Notes: generated from the sequence alone by a model not told the origin. A stretch of DNA of 64,000 nt from Atrina japonica (GCA_030159075.1 BROG01000002.1:5689501-5753500); one strand, 5' to 3'; counted from the stretch's first letter, positions 1 to 11,185 are shown. Numbers and translations are program-made.

Positions 1-194
1 ATGGGCATTTGAAATTGCAAAAATATCATCTTGTGAATAAGTTTAGAACTGAAATAAAATTTCTGGATTTATATTAATATTCTGCAGTAGTTTGAAAAGT
101 ATCCAAAACAATTAGTTATTTCAGATTGAAAGAGGATAATTATGGATGTGAAACATTATCACAGGCATAATGGATTTCCTTTGACATTTTTCAG

Positions 195-326
195 GATAAA
201 AAAGAAGAGGCTGTTTTGGCAAAGCAGATTTTGAATTTAGCAGAGATTTCAGCTGGTTTGAAATATAATGTATCACCGTTACTGCTGGAAAGTACAAAAG
301 TACCATGTGATTTCCAGTCCTTGTAA
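195..326 (+). CDS. Last coding exon of an unrecognised protein gene (5' part off the left edge)
   Basis: The sequence shows a pyrimidine-rich acceptor (ttgacatttttcag) followed by 132 nt open in phase 0: 43 codons and a TAA at 324-326. The peptide starts DKKEEAVLAKQILNLAEISA and ends VPCDFQSL. The balanced, amphipathic composition differs from the surrounding AT-rich noise, and an AATAAATG-type poly(A) signal follows near 447, as expected of a terminal exon. The peptide is too short for me to assign a family. An upstream exon is not evident in 1-194, which reads as intron. It is the only coding sequence on the plus strand that I support here. It could be a spurious open stretch, but the acceptor, composition and poly(A) signal agree. 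Confidence 0.5.
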   Translation, partial: DKKEEAVLAKQILNLAEISAGLKYNVSPLLLESTKVPCDFQSL

Positions 327-470
327 AAATTTGATAAGAAGAATTTTATTGGTTGCACTGTTACGGATTATACATTATTTGATGATTGAACCCTTGAACT
401 GGAAGAGTTGACAAAAGATATTCATTTGTTGTGTATATTGAGTTCCAATAAATGTAAATAATAACAGTGT
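327..470 (+). terminator. 3' UTR and poly(A) signal of the left-edge gene
   Basis: About 120 nt after the TAA stop, the sequence reads AATAAATGTAAATAATAAC (about 447-465), which contains a canonical AATAAA. Transcript cleavage would fall near 470. Confidence 0.4.
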
Positions 471-1250
471 TTTATGCCCTGGCCTGAAAGGTCCACCGAG
501 GGCATCAAGGGTTTGGATCGTCCGTCTGTCTGTTTGTCTGTAATTCTGTCCCACTTACATATAAAGTGCAATATTTTCACATTTGTTGGGACTGGGGGCA
601 TTTGTGTTTCACAAGCACGTCTTGTTTTCTGGTTAATTTTGGGTCCGGCACCGTAAGGGGACCTAATACCAATGACAGTTATTTTTTCCCGCATACTTTG
701 TCTAAAACGGATAAATGAAATATATAGACTTCATCAGAATCATTAAAATCTGCTGTATATAAAATGTATATAAGCTGAACTATTGCCATCAGTGAGGATC
801 CATTGTCTGTTAGACAATTTATAAATTATTCCCCTCTGAAACGGTTGAGTTATTGATATATAATTATGATTGTGTATAACTTGTGAGTTTTGCTGAATAT
901 GGAGTTTATATAAATCGGATGTTAAGTATATATAGATGTATATTGACCTTGATGTCAAATGTATGTAGTTAGAGATAACATGTATATGTAAAATAAATCA
1001 ATTGATAAACGGTAATTTTGTGTTTTCTGTAATTATATATGAACATTCTCAAAATCTTGCGAGTTGCATTTTCATGGGTCGAACATGACACCTACAAGAG
1101 TTCTCCCACATTTGACCCCATAGTGGGTTTTGTTTTGTTCTATGTGAATATACCAGAAAATGCACGTTAAAGAGATTAATTTTTTAATTAGTTTATGGGA
1201 GAATATAATTATGATTATATATAAAATATACACCACTGAAGGAGTATACT
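471..1250. other. Non-coding stretch downstream of the left-edge gene
   Basis: From about 475 to 660 there is a GC-richer stretch with short GTCCGTCTGTCTGTTTGTCTG-like repeats, probably an old dispersed repeat. The rest is AT-rich and without convincing exons. Confidence 0.3.
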
Positions 1251-1300
1251 AAAGTCTCAGAGTAAAAAATCAGTGCTTAGTACTTGAATGATGACTATCA
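1251..1300. repeat. Single copy of the 38-bp minisatellite unit
   Basis: The sequence around AGTCTCAGAGT...CAGTGCTTAGTACTTGAATGATG matches the last unit and right border of the 13-copy array at 11530-12023. It lies at the equivalent place 3' of methionine-rich gene 1. Confidence 0.7.
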
Positions 1301-1310
1301 GCTCTCGCTG

Positions 1311-1540
1311 GGGCCTCCATAGCCGTGTAGTTACATCATCAATCTTCGAACCATGAAGTCTCACTTATCAGCCCAGGTTTGAGCCCCACTGGAGTCTAAG
1401 CAGATTTTCATGAGAAAGTTTACCAGTTTACCTACAGAAGGACAGTGTACATTGTAACAGGGTTCTTTCCTCCATCATTAAAAACTTGCTGCCACCATTT
1501 GACTTGAAAATTGTTGAGTGTGGCGTAAAACACTTCCAGA
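1311..1540 (+). mobile_element. SINE, second family (plus orientation)
   Basis: It starts with a degenerate tRNA-like head (GGGGCCTCCATAGCCGTGTAG ... TTCGAACCATGAAG), followed by a body ending in AATTGTTGAGTGTGGCGTAAAACA. The reverse complement of the same body occurs at 60735-60981 and 62058-62270. This copy is old and diverged. Confidence 0.6.
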
Positions 1541-1629
1541 TTAAAAAATCGGATCTTTTTTTTATCTTTTGAACCTCAGACTTAAGTGAAGTGAAACCTG
1601 TGCAAAAATAACAATTATTGTCATGATTT

Positions 1630-1774
1630 TCAAAATTTATTTTTCACTGGCAACATTCTTTTTAATTAACATTTATGCAGCACATTTGATTATTAACTAT
1701 ATATCAACGTTCTTCTCTAAGCTCCATCAGCTTCCGTTTTGGTCCATGACTCCATACATTTCATTTATTCATAC
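1630..1774 (-). terminator. 3' UTR and poly(A) signal of methionine-rich gene 1
   Basis: AATAAA lies on the minus strand at 1636-1641, about 135 nt past the stop at 1775. The matching region 3' of gene 2 keeps the same signal at 12124-12129. A second AATAAA within 20 nt of the stop is also present but would leave a very short UTR. Confidence 0.5.
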
Positions 1775-4700
1775 TTAATATGCACCTGTATAATAGATAA
1801 AACCATTGTTTAGTATAGAAGTTTGCATATCATAAACTTTGTAATGATATTGTAGAAATACACACGAACCAAAATATATTGAAATTGAAGGGGAATGAAT
1901 TTTTCTTTCATATAAACTGGTGTTTTCTAATATGACCGGAAATCAAAATCATTTCAAATAAAGCAGGATTTCAATGTAACGGGGCTCAATATAAGTTGGT
2001 TGGACTGTTGTAAATACACATGTACATTTGAACATGGACTAATTTTTATGTAAAATCAGGTATAATACAAAATATGTAGATGCATTCGAAGCCATATGAG
2101 CTGTAACTTTTACCTATAAATGTATTTAAAATTATTTCCAATATTTGACTAACACTATAAACATACGACAAAAGTTAAAGTTTATAAATATCGGTAAAAC
2201 TTCATGAGTTGAGTTCAACTTTAAAATGATGTATAGTTCCAAAAAGGGGTACAAGACCAAATAGTAAACTGAAACGTATTTACAAATTGATGGCTATAGG
2301 AGGACGTCCTCTCCATACATATATAAATCACAAATTTGTTTACATATATGTTGAAACAAACCAACGAACAATATATATACAAAGAAACAAAAATGAAATA
2401 GAAGGGGGAAATGATTATGGTTACATGCACTATATATCGAATTAAACAGCGTCTATACCATAAATATATGTGTTTTATACATCTTGAGCTACAACCAACT
2501 ATACAGTATGTATCTAAACGGAAGTGTTTTAGTGATAGAACAGCGATCTTTCGGACCATGCTGTCACTAATACAGTAAGAAATGTTCACCATTTCGTTTG
2601 TTTATATTTATGTTTATTGTTGTTTAACGTCCCACTCAAGAATATTTCACTCATATGGAGACGTCACCAATGCCGGTGAAGGGTTTCAAATTTTGGCCTA
2701 TGCTTGGCGCTTACGGTCATTGAGCAGTGAGCGTTCTTTGACGTGCCGACACCTACTGTGACACGGGACCTCCAGTTTTTACCGTCTCAACCGAAAGACA
2801 GGATACCAACCTGCCACCGGTGGGACTCGAACTCACGACCTCATGATCCAGATTCGAGCGCGCTACCGACTGAGTCATCATTTCGTCTCAAAGTACTAGT
2901 ACTTACTAGTAACAGCGTTACGATCCTAGTTATATCCTCGTATGTAGTGCATGTACTAATGTATTTGGTAAGGTAAATACGGTATTTGATATTCCTTTGG
3001 CATTTTTTTACTTTGTTTTTACTAATTTTGAATTGATATATTTTGATATAAAAAATTGGAATTAATTCATCTGAAAATGTTTACCTTAAAAAGACAAATT
3101 GAGTTAAAAATAATTACCTTTCTTCATCATATTCATCGGTTTCATCTGTTCCACTGGTATCATCATATCCATTGCCATTTTACCCATCATCCCCTTTGAC
3201 ATTTCATCAATCATACCAGTTGACATCATATTCTTTGACATTTTATCCATCATACCCATTGGCATCTTCATATCCATTGGAATTTTACCCATCATGCCCA
3301 TTGGCATTTTATCCATCATATCCATTGGAATCATCATATCCATTGGCATTTTACCCATCATCCCCTTTGACATTTTATCAATCATACCAGTTGACATCAT
3401 ATTCTTTGACATTTTATCCATCATACCCATTGGCATCTTCATATCCATTGGAATTTTACCCATCATGCCCATTGGCATTTTATCCATCATATCCATTGGC
3501 ATCATCATATCCATTGGCATTTTACCCATCATGCCCATTGGCATATCCATTGGCATCATCATATCCATTGGCATTTTACGCATCATCCCCTTTGTCATCA
3601 TTTCCATTGGCATCATCATACCCATTGGCATATTCATATCCATTGGCATTTTACCCATCATGCCCATTGACATTTTTTCCATCATATCCATTGGCATATT
3701 CATATCCATTGGCATTTTACCCATCATACCCATTGGCATTTTATCCATCATACCCATTGGCATCATCATATCCATTGGCATTTTACTCATCGGCATCTTC
3801 ATATCCGTTGGCATTTTACCCATTGGCATCATCATACCTTTTGGCATTTTATCCATCATACCCATCGGCATCATCATTTTACTCATTGGCATCATTTCAT
3901 ATGGGCTCCAAAGCATCCGTGCTTTGGCGTCTAAGATAAAGAAAAATCTTATAGTTCTTTTTTAGGAATAACTGAAACTTAGATAATAATAATTAAAAAG
4001 AAGTAATTGAAGGAAAACTATATTTACATATTTAACAGAAAGTTTTATATTGTTTTAGCCTTATTTTTTAAAATCACTTCCCTTTGTTGATTTTAGTTGT
4101 CCGAACACCTTGGCTCCTCATATTCGTTACAAGTAAACAAGATGTTTAATACAAAAACTGTTTTCCTACGTAATTTTCAGAGTCATATTCAACTTTATTT
4201 GCTCGGCCGATATCCAACTTATTTCTTCACCTATGCTCCCCATATTTAGTGCATATATAAATTTTGAGCCGACAGGGCTTCCGCCCATATTTTAGGGCTA
4301 TTCCCCCTTGCTGGTTGCAAATGAGTGTGCCAGATCTGTTTCATTTCTTCACCTAGGCTTACCATTTTTGGTTCAGACAAAATTCTTAGGTAGATATGGC
4401 TGTTTTCTTAATTTGACAGTATGTCCAAGGTAGTGGAGTGTTGATTCAACGAATTAACCTTGTTTTATCTCATTCTGTGGCGAGATTTTAATATTTCTCA
4501 AACACCAACATGGGAAAGCATAATGATGTCCACGAAAACCAGTATAAAGCGCGCATGTCATGTAGTTGCGTAGGAATATATTTTACCAACCCCAATCACC
4601 ATGGATTATTCATTTAGAACATTTTTTTACATTAGATTTAATTCTAGATTTAATTCTATATGTTACAACTGGAGAGGAATGCAGGGATTTTAATTTTGTT

Positions 4701-5188
4701 TTTGTCATGCGTTTTACAGATGTAGCATTTAGGGAACTTGTTAGACTCCAGGGGTAAGCTGTATCTTAAATTCAAACGTTTATTATAAGATATGTCGCCC
4801 GTAGGATTAATATTATATGTATATTTAGCGAATAACTATCTCATTTTTTTCAATTAAGGCGACCTTACAACAAGTGCTTTTTCGTAATACATTCACCCAT
4901 TGTTGATGAAAAGTATTGTCTACAGTGCTATAAGTAAAAACTAATGTATTATTGTTTAACATAACTAGAATAGGTTTTAATTTTAATTTTACAGTAAAAT
5001 GAATACACCCATTTGTTCATATATACATATATTCAGTACCGATTTATGATATGTAACCAATGTTCTCCATTCTACAATTTATTTTTCCTACCCGATATTC
5101 TCTAGTACAAATAAATCCAATAAAATGTAAACTTACCGGAAACGACCGCCAAAAGAGCAACGCAGGAAGTTATCAGCATGCTGTCCAT
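1775..5188 (-). CDS. Methionine-rich repeat secreted protein 1 (291 aa, three coding exons)
   Basis: Predicted exons on the minus strand: 5188-5137 (signal peptide), 3930-3118 (repeat exon) and 1785-1775 (last 11 nt), with GTAAGT and GTAATT donors and CTTAG and CAG acceptors; both introns are phase 1. The signal peptide is MDSMLITSCVALLAVVS, completed by DAKA across the junction. The mature chain probably starts near RMLWSPYEMM and then consists of about 250 residues of 8-14 aa modules such as KMPMDMMMPMGMMD and KMPMGMMG. A long internal duplication around KMSKNMMSTGMID is visible. The C-terminus is MKKG-AY. No Cys or aromatic residue lies inside the repeat. I recognise no catalytic domain. 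A secreted structural or metal-binding role is inference. Other bivalve proteins rich in Met (nacre protein MRNP34, hinge ligament proteins) are analogues only. Confidence 0.85.
2220..2290. repeat. Intron-3 module shared among the methionine-rich genes
   Basis: The segment containing TACAAGACCAAATAGTAAAC in intron 3 of gene 1 recurs at 12745-12890 (gene 2), 25795-25990 (gene 3) and 40860-41130 (gene 4, but there in intron 1). Confidence 0.6.
2598..2878 (-). mobile_element. tRNA-derived SINE, family 1, copy 1 (in intron 3 of gene 1)
   Basis: Read on the minus strand, the right end gives an A-box-like ACTCAGTCGGTAGCGCGC and a B-box-like GAGTTCGAGTCCCACC. A conserved body follows and ends TTGAGTGGGACGTTAAACAAC. 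Direct repeats CATTTCGT flank it (2590-2597 and 2879-2886). Such elements resemble the V-/Meta-SINEs of molluscs; the exact class is not determined. Confidence 0.8.
3118..3930 (-). repeat. Low-complexity Met-Pro-Gly-Asp-Lys repeat exon of gene 1
   Basis: 813 nt built of ATG-rich units of 24 to 42 nt. Because the units lack stop triplets in every register, all three frames of the opposite strand are also long and open; these are shadows. Confidence 0.9.
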
Positions 5189-6086
5189 CTACAAATCAAC
5201 ATATTGAGGATTGAAAATAAACTGAACAATCAAGAAATGTGTTACTTATTATTGCCCATACAGGGAAATTGTATTTATGGAGATGAAAATGGTTCAGGTT
5301 ACTTCAATTACTAAGAACTTTCTAATCACTATTTTTAACTAAGGATTAACTTTAACAATTTTGCAGTGTATTGAGAAATAATATGGTTTAACGCACACTT
5401 TATAATCCGCGAAATATTCGATATAGTTACGGCCAATCACAGTTGCTGTCTTATAAAAAATGCATTATTAGGAAAATCAGATATAATATAAACAAAAGGA
5501 TTATACGTGATAAAAGTAGATTTTTTAAATAATAAAGTTCTTAACAAATGAGACATAAAATTCTAAATTACTTTCGGGGTAAAATGTCGATTGCCTTTTT
5601 TTATTTTACTGAATGAAATATTCAACGGGAAACGTACTCAATACAAACGGGAACATAACGGGGAAGCTCATAAACTATTCCTACATCTTCATGGACGAGG
5701 GCATTTTGTTTAACTGATGTTTTACGTCGGACTCATCACATTTTCAGTAATATGGATACGGCCGATGTCAACCGTAGTTGAGAAAACATCGCTGTCCTTC
5801 CAGAATTAAACTAGAAAGCAATCATCGTGGCCTCCTTGGATTTGAGGTTAAAGAAATAGAACAGAGAGAGAGAGAGAGAGGGGGGGAGAATTTACTAAAG
5901 TGTTTTAGGATGTTTCTTTATTGTCTTCTAGACTTCCTTGAGCTTAATGTTTTAGTCTCTTTATACATACTTATATAAATTCCAGACAAATATACAATAT
6001 ACATCAGCTGAAATGAGTTGGATTTCCTGGAATGATTTTAGATATTCATTAGAAGTATAGATTGTAAAATAATATCGATAACTTAC

Positions 6087-6162
6087 CTTTAGTCTCTACC
6101 TTACAGGTACAATAGAGAAAACATAGACAGCAAACGGAATAATAACGCTGGAACCAGTAGTG
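6087..6162 (-). other. Non-coding first exon of methionine-rich gene 1
   Basis: It ends in AAAG and a GTAAGT donor at 6086-6081. The next exon starts exactly at the ATG after a TTTGTAG acceptor. The exon contains CTGGTTCCAGCGTTATTATT, the counterpart of CTGATTCCGGCGTCAT in genes 2 to 4. The start is placed about 30 nt below the TATA box and is approximate. Confidence 0.65.
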
Positions 6163-6450
6163 ATTAGTTGTCAGTAAAATATCTTATATATACCTCTGCT
6201 ACATTCACATTTACATATGAAAACATGCCCCTGTTGCAAAAATCTGTGTCAAAATGCATGTTCTATAATTTTAGAATGATGAATGTCAAAGCGACAATTC
6301 TTTTCTTGCACACCTTGTAAAATGTATCCCAACTTTCAAGTAATTGAATGACCTTTTAACTTGTCTCTAGCAGTTTTATTGCAAACGTACAACCAAAGTC
6401 AAATGTTTTCTCACGATTTATGCAATGGAAGCAAAATACTTTACGAGCGA
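6163..6450 (-). promoter_or_regulatory. Promoter of methionine-rich gene 1
   Basis: TATATATAAG lies at 6184-6194. The next 250 bp upstream are nearly collinear with 16291-16550 (gene 2) and more loosely with 30160-30330 (gene 3). Shared blocks include CATTTACATATGAAAACATG, CAAAAATCTGTGTCAAAA and CACCTTGTAAAA. Confidence 0.65.
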
Positions 6451-6779
6451 AGAAGGCTGTATACGTTTGTGTGCAAATTGAAATATGCAACTATATATTG
6501 TCCGATTCACATAAAATGGCGGGGCGGAGTAACCTTTTGATTTTCCTACGGGTGATTCTACTCATTTTTCGGTTATGACAAGCTGCATGGGAAAACGTTT
6601 TATTCCTCGCTGGATACTCTCTTGTGTGTATAGTAACAAGTAGGAACGATTACTCTTGTCAGTGTAATTGTAATGTGTTTTATGCTTTATTACCTAAAAT
6701 TTAAACTCGTCCAGGTTAAGAAAGGATTCACAAGACTCCACCCCGCTAGGTTATATGGATATTACTATATATAGAGACT

Positions 6780-6936
6780 ATTATAACAGTAACTTGATCC
6801 TAAGAGCCGGATCACGTCGAGTTGACAGAGGAAGATCATCACATCAAACGAGATGCGAAGCGTCGAGTTAAATCTGATGATATGCCGCTATCAACAAGAT
6901 GTGATCCGGCTCTTAGGATCAAGTTACTGTTATAAT
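6780..6936. repeat. Perfect inverted repeat, 36-bp arms
   Basis: Arms at 6780-6815 and 6901-6936 are exact reverse complements (core CCTAAGAGCCGGATCAC), around an 85-bp spacer. Perfect identity in this AT-rich setting suggests a recent origin or a conserved transposon structure. Confidence 0.85.
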
Positions 6937-7021
6937 GATAAATTTATTATATACCCATCCATAATAAACTAATCAGTTAGATACCGATGTGTCAACTGTA
7001 TAACGTCTGAATGCATACACA

Positions 7022-7291
7022 ATCAGAATGCGTCAACCGGAAGAATTTTTACTGTGCCAGATTGTGACGTTGAATGGGAAAAGTAATCTTGCTTTATTTA
7101 ATACGTCATCAGTTTCAGAGAGGGGTAATATTGATTCAGAAAACTACAGTGTGGTGATCAGAATGCGTCAACCGGAAGAATTTTTGCTGTGCCAGATTGT
7201 GACGTTGAATGGGAAAAGTAATATTGCTTTATTTAATACGTCATCAGTTTCAGAGAGGGGTAATATTGATTCAGAAAACTACAGTGTGGTG
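7022..7291 (+). repeat. Tandem duplication, 135-bp unit, two copies, open in one frame
   Basis: Copies at 7022-7156 and 7157-7291 differ at very few sites. The unit is 45 codons long, so a 99-codon frame (7028-7327) stays open; its peptide unit begins MRQPEEFLLCQIVTLNGKSN. It has no recognisable domain or promoter and may be transposon-derived. Confidence 0.75.
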
Positions 7292-8282
7292 ATCCGGAAA
7301 GTCAGATCACACTCTGTGAAACCATAAGTATCAAATCTCGGAATATTGATAAGTATATAATAAATAACTATTAACTGTACATGATACAAAACATTCAACA
7401 ACAGTGTTCAAATTAAGCTTCTTTGAAATACTCGTTATATGAATAATTTAATTCTACTACACCACTACTATGGATATATATATATAATATCTAAAATACT
7501 AGGTATTATCAGAATCTCACAATGATAACGCTTTGTTTATGTTTGGTCTAATTAAAAAAAAAATTTCGGTTACTAATATGGGGTTTACCGTTTAATATAG
7601 TTTCACATATAAAAAGAACAAGAATACGGTTGCTTTGGACTTAATATTTTTGTATATGTATTTTCTAAAGAGACAACTAATTACTAATAGGGTTGCTTGG
7701 GACCTAATATTTTTCAGTCATACTGATACAAATATATTATGCCACATTATGTTCTTCTTTCCCTGCGTTGTCCTAAAAGTCTTGTTTTCTCCAGTTAGTT
7801 TGATGTCGAAAAAGTAGGTTTAGACGAAGAAACCATAGAATTAAGTCCAAGTTTTAATCAAATTGAGAGATCCAGGATTATACATATTATTTTGGCCCTG
7901 GGGATCTCTCGCAAAAATGTTGGCTTAACTGCAGTAAAATGTGAAATAACAACATAAATTAAGTTCAACTGGATGAAAATAAGGATTGATTTAGAAATTA
8001 TAAACTGTATATTTTTTGTTTCGATCATTTTCATAGTAAGCGATTACATCTGCCCACATTTTCATGGAAAGTTCAACTAATATCTGCAGGAAAATCACAT
8101 GTATGGGCGAAGTTTAGGTTTCTCTAATTTAGCTTTGATTTTCTCCAGGTTTAATAATCAAGGTGACCAGCACAGTTGAATTCAGATTTTCTCCGGAAGT
8201 CTACAGTTGATGTGATTAAGGTAAGAACCACGTATACTAAAGTATTAACCGTCAGGTGGCCCAAGAGACAGCAACAGCCATT

Positions 8283-10190
8283 TTAGCTCACCTGGACCGA
8301 AGGGCCAAGTGAGCTATTGCTATAGCCAAATGTCTGGCGTCCGTCATTTAACTTTTGCATTTAAACATCTTCTTCTAAAGTACCAGTGGGCCAATTTTAA
8401 CCAAACTTAGCATAGCATCCCCATGTGGAGCCGCATAAAGTTTGCGAATGAAAAAAGGGATAGGTTCAATAGGGGCCTTAAAAGGGGTAAAAAAGGACCA
8501 AAACTTGGTACATCTTTAAAAATCTTTTTCTCAACTTATGATTAAACGAGTTTCAAATGATGTATGCAATATTGTAAAGTCAATATCTACAAAGTTTGCG
8601 AACGAAAATGAAATTTGTATTACAAATTAATTGTTTAATAACTCAAAACTGATCGACTTTTTGTACACAAAGATATATAAGAAGGTTGTTAGGAATTATA
8701 CGAGGATCATTTTGACCAAATTTCAAGGTCATGGGGTCAAAGTTCAGGGTCACAGGCACCTATGTAAATGGAAAATATAAGGGTTTTTTGCAACATTTTC
8801 GACATTTTTGACTACTTCTCCACAACCATTGGACCGATTTGACAGGAAGTATAACCATGTAAAGTCGCTGAGAGTTTGTGGACAAGAAGGGGCTAGGCCT
8901 AAACATGGCTGCCATGGAAAAATATAGAACGAATGTCTCAGCAGATATTTTTGATTTAATACATGTAACTCCAAAAATTATTAAAGCTAGAGAAAAAACC
9001 GTTACCTTCAAATGAGCAGCTTGCAAAAATCTATAAATATTTCATTTTGGTGGAAATTGTCGGGTAGACCCTTATGTGAGTTGTTTCCCCTTTTTTGTGA
9101 GTTATTCATGTTTTGGATGTTTTTTGACATTATCTAGGAAAGTATAATAGGTAGAGTAAAAGTGAAAGCAAAATGTTCAGCATGCAAAGATCTACAAAAA
9201 CGTCAATAGGGCCGAAATTGTCAGGTTGCCGCTTATGGGAGTTATTTCCCCTTTTAAGTGGATTTTTCATATTATTGGGTGTTTTTTGACATCATCTTGA
9301 AAAGTATTATAGGTAGAGTAAAAATGAAAGAAGCAAATATGTTCAGCATGCAAAGATCTACAAAAAAGTCAATAGGGCCGAAATTGTCAGGTTGCTTCTT
9401 ATGGGAGTTATTTCCCCTTTTAGTGAATTTTTCATGTTTATGACAGTTTTGTTCTATTATCTTGAAAAGGATAATAGATAGAGAGTAAGAGAAAGAAGCA
9501 AAATTTTAAGTACGCAAAGATCTACTAAAAAGTTAACAGGAATTAAATTGTTAGGTTGACCCTTATGGGAGTTATTTCCCCTTTTAGTGAATTTTTCATG
9601 TTTATGACAGTTTTGTTCTATTATCTTGAAAAGGATAATAGATAGAGAGTAAGAGAAAGAAGCAAAATGTTAAGTACGCAAAGATCTACTAAAATGTTAA
9701 CAGGAATTAAATTATTTGGTTGACCCTTATAGGAGTTATTTCCCCTTTTAAGTGGGTATTTTCATATTTTTGTCTGATTTTCCCTATTATCCAGTGATCA
9801 CCACAAAGATCTACACATTTTTTGTGCTGAAATTTTGAGGGTGATCCTTGTGAAAGATTTTCCCCTTTTAAATGGATTTTGCGTGTTTTCGACTGTTGTT
9901 GCACAAGTCATTACATGTATCTTGAAAGATCTATAAAAAAGTCGCCAAAGCAAGTCTACCCTTATGCAAGTTAATTCTTCTTTTAAATTAATTGTTAATG
10001 CTTTTGGTTGCTTTTCAGTAAATTGTCAGTAAAATACTTTTCACTCAGATGATTATTAAGGCTGAATAAGCCTACTGTTTTTCATATTTATTAGCTATTT
10101 TATCTTTCACACATTTTTATGTTTTCTGCAATGTTGATCAATTTTGCCATGTGAGCGACTTAAGACCCTTGAGCCTCTTATTCTCTTCTT
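8283..10190. repeat. Bivalve-type dispersed repeat with internal tandem units
   Basis: It begins TTTTAGCTCACCTGGACCGA and GGGCCAAGTGAGCT, a start typical of a repeat abundant in bivalve genomes. Between about 9050 and 9760 there are four to five degenerate units of about 175 bp, each with GGGAGTTATTTCCCCTTTTA and GCAAAGATCTAC. No gene is supported inside. Confidence 0.75.
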
Positions 10191-10219
10191 CTTCTTCTAA
10201 ATTTTCCACATTTAAGTAG

Positions 10220-10710
10220 TAATATCCCTCAGTCACCTGCATATGGAGTTTATATTTCACTAATGATCCGATATGCCAGGGCGTGCACAACATATGAAGA
10301 TTTCATATACAGAGGTAAACTACTAACTGACAAATTATTGACACAGGGATATCGAAAACCGCGTTTAATGTCAACGTTCCGCAAATTTTATGGTCGGTAT
10401 AATAGTCTTGTTTGCGACTACTCTGTTTCACTAAGTGAAATGTTGAGTTGCCTTTTCGTTGGCGGTTGTTGAGACGACTGTACCAATTGTGACGAGGATA
10501 CACTCCTCACGTGTTTCATTGGACTTGACTGTGGACTCACGGCGGGTGTGACCGGTCGACAGGGGATGCTTACTCCTCCATGGCACCTGATCCCACCTCT
10601 TGGTTTCCAGAGGTCCGTGTTTGTCCATTTTTACCGGATTTGTATCTATGTCCTGGACATCCTATTGATTTATACTTTGGTATCTGAGATTTTTATATCT
10701 ATAAGAAACT
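10220..10710 (+). pseudogene. Reverse-transcriptase element fragment (C-terminal coding part and 3' tail)
   Basis: The translation from 10263 reads IRYARACTTYEDFIYRGKLL followed by RKFYGRYNSLV, the C-terminal part of a reverse transcriptase family common in aquatic animals (Penelope-like or related; class not resolved). The following GC-richer tail (ACTCACGGCGGGTGTGACCG ... CTTACTCCTCCATGGCACC) recurs at 13010-13140, 23160-23320, 24120-24220, 31590-31690, 35320-35450 and 46190-46500. The fragment is dead. Confidence 0.65.
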
Positions 10711-10739
10711 CCATATTTTATATATCCAGTTTAGTATAT

Positions 10740-11185
10740 TCATTTGTAGAATCAGAGTAGAGATTGACGAAATAAGTATCATGATCAAAAATTATTTTGC
10801 GGGTACCACTTTTACTGAAAAAGGTGTCGATTATACATAAAAGTCTTTTATTTGTTCTTGAAAGATTTTTGTATATAAAGAAGAGAAGATTTAGCATGAT
10901 TTGATACTGTGAATTTGAGAAAAATGGTGTGTCTTCATATTTTCTAATGGCTGTTTTAAATGTTTTTTAATTCACATCTGATTTACACCACTTTTGGAAT
11001 AGGTGGTTGCACAGTATTGCTGAAATTTCTCTTCAGCCACTGTCACTACCTTGGTTTGGTGCATATATAAAGGCTTGGTGGAACATTTACTGAATCCTGC
11101 TATATAAGGATTTCGTCCTTGGAATGTTTGCCAAATATGTTTATTGAAATATCCGAAATGGAAGTATACTATATCATCGGCCATT
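10740..11185 (-). pseudogene. Reverse-transcriptase fragment, middle part, inverted next to the previous one
   Basis: Read on the minus strand, 11184-10972 gives a stretch with KCSTKPL and YSKSGVNQM, and further on DTYFVNLYSDSTNEY, in the order expected for the same family (compare SDSAHKY in the copy at 32.4 kb). Stops and frame breaks make it non-functional. Its orientation opposes the C-terminal fragment at 10220-10710. Confidence 0.55.

Larger units (their letters stand above)
6502..7365. mobile_element. About 860-bp composite insertion in the 5' flank of gene 1
   Basis: The flank of gene 2 passes almost directly from CAACGTACTTTAG to AACTATTAACTGTACATGA (interrupted only by a GT array), whereas gene 1 has this extra segment between the same borders. 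It contains a MITE-like part (6505-6764, also found at 49672-49905 and 58372-58626), a perfect fold-back (6780-6936) and two copies of a 135-bp unit. AACTAT-like sequence at both borders may be the target-site duplication. Confidence 0.6.

Noticed and set aside
7028..7327. A real 99-aa gene
   Set aside because: The frame is open only because a 135-bp (45-codon) unit is duplicated within a transposon-like insert; reported as a repeat instead.
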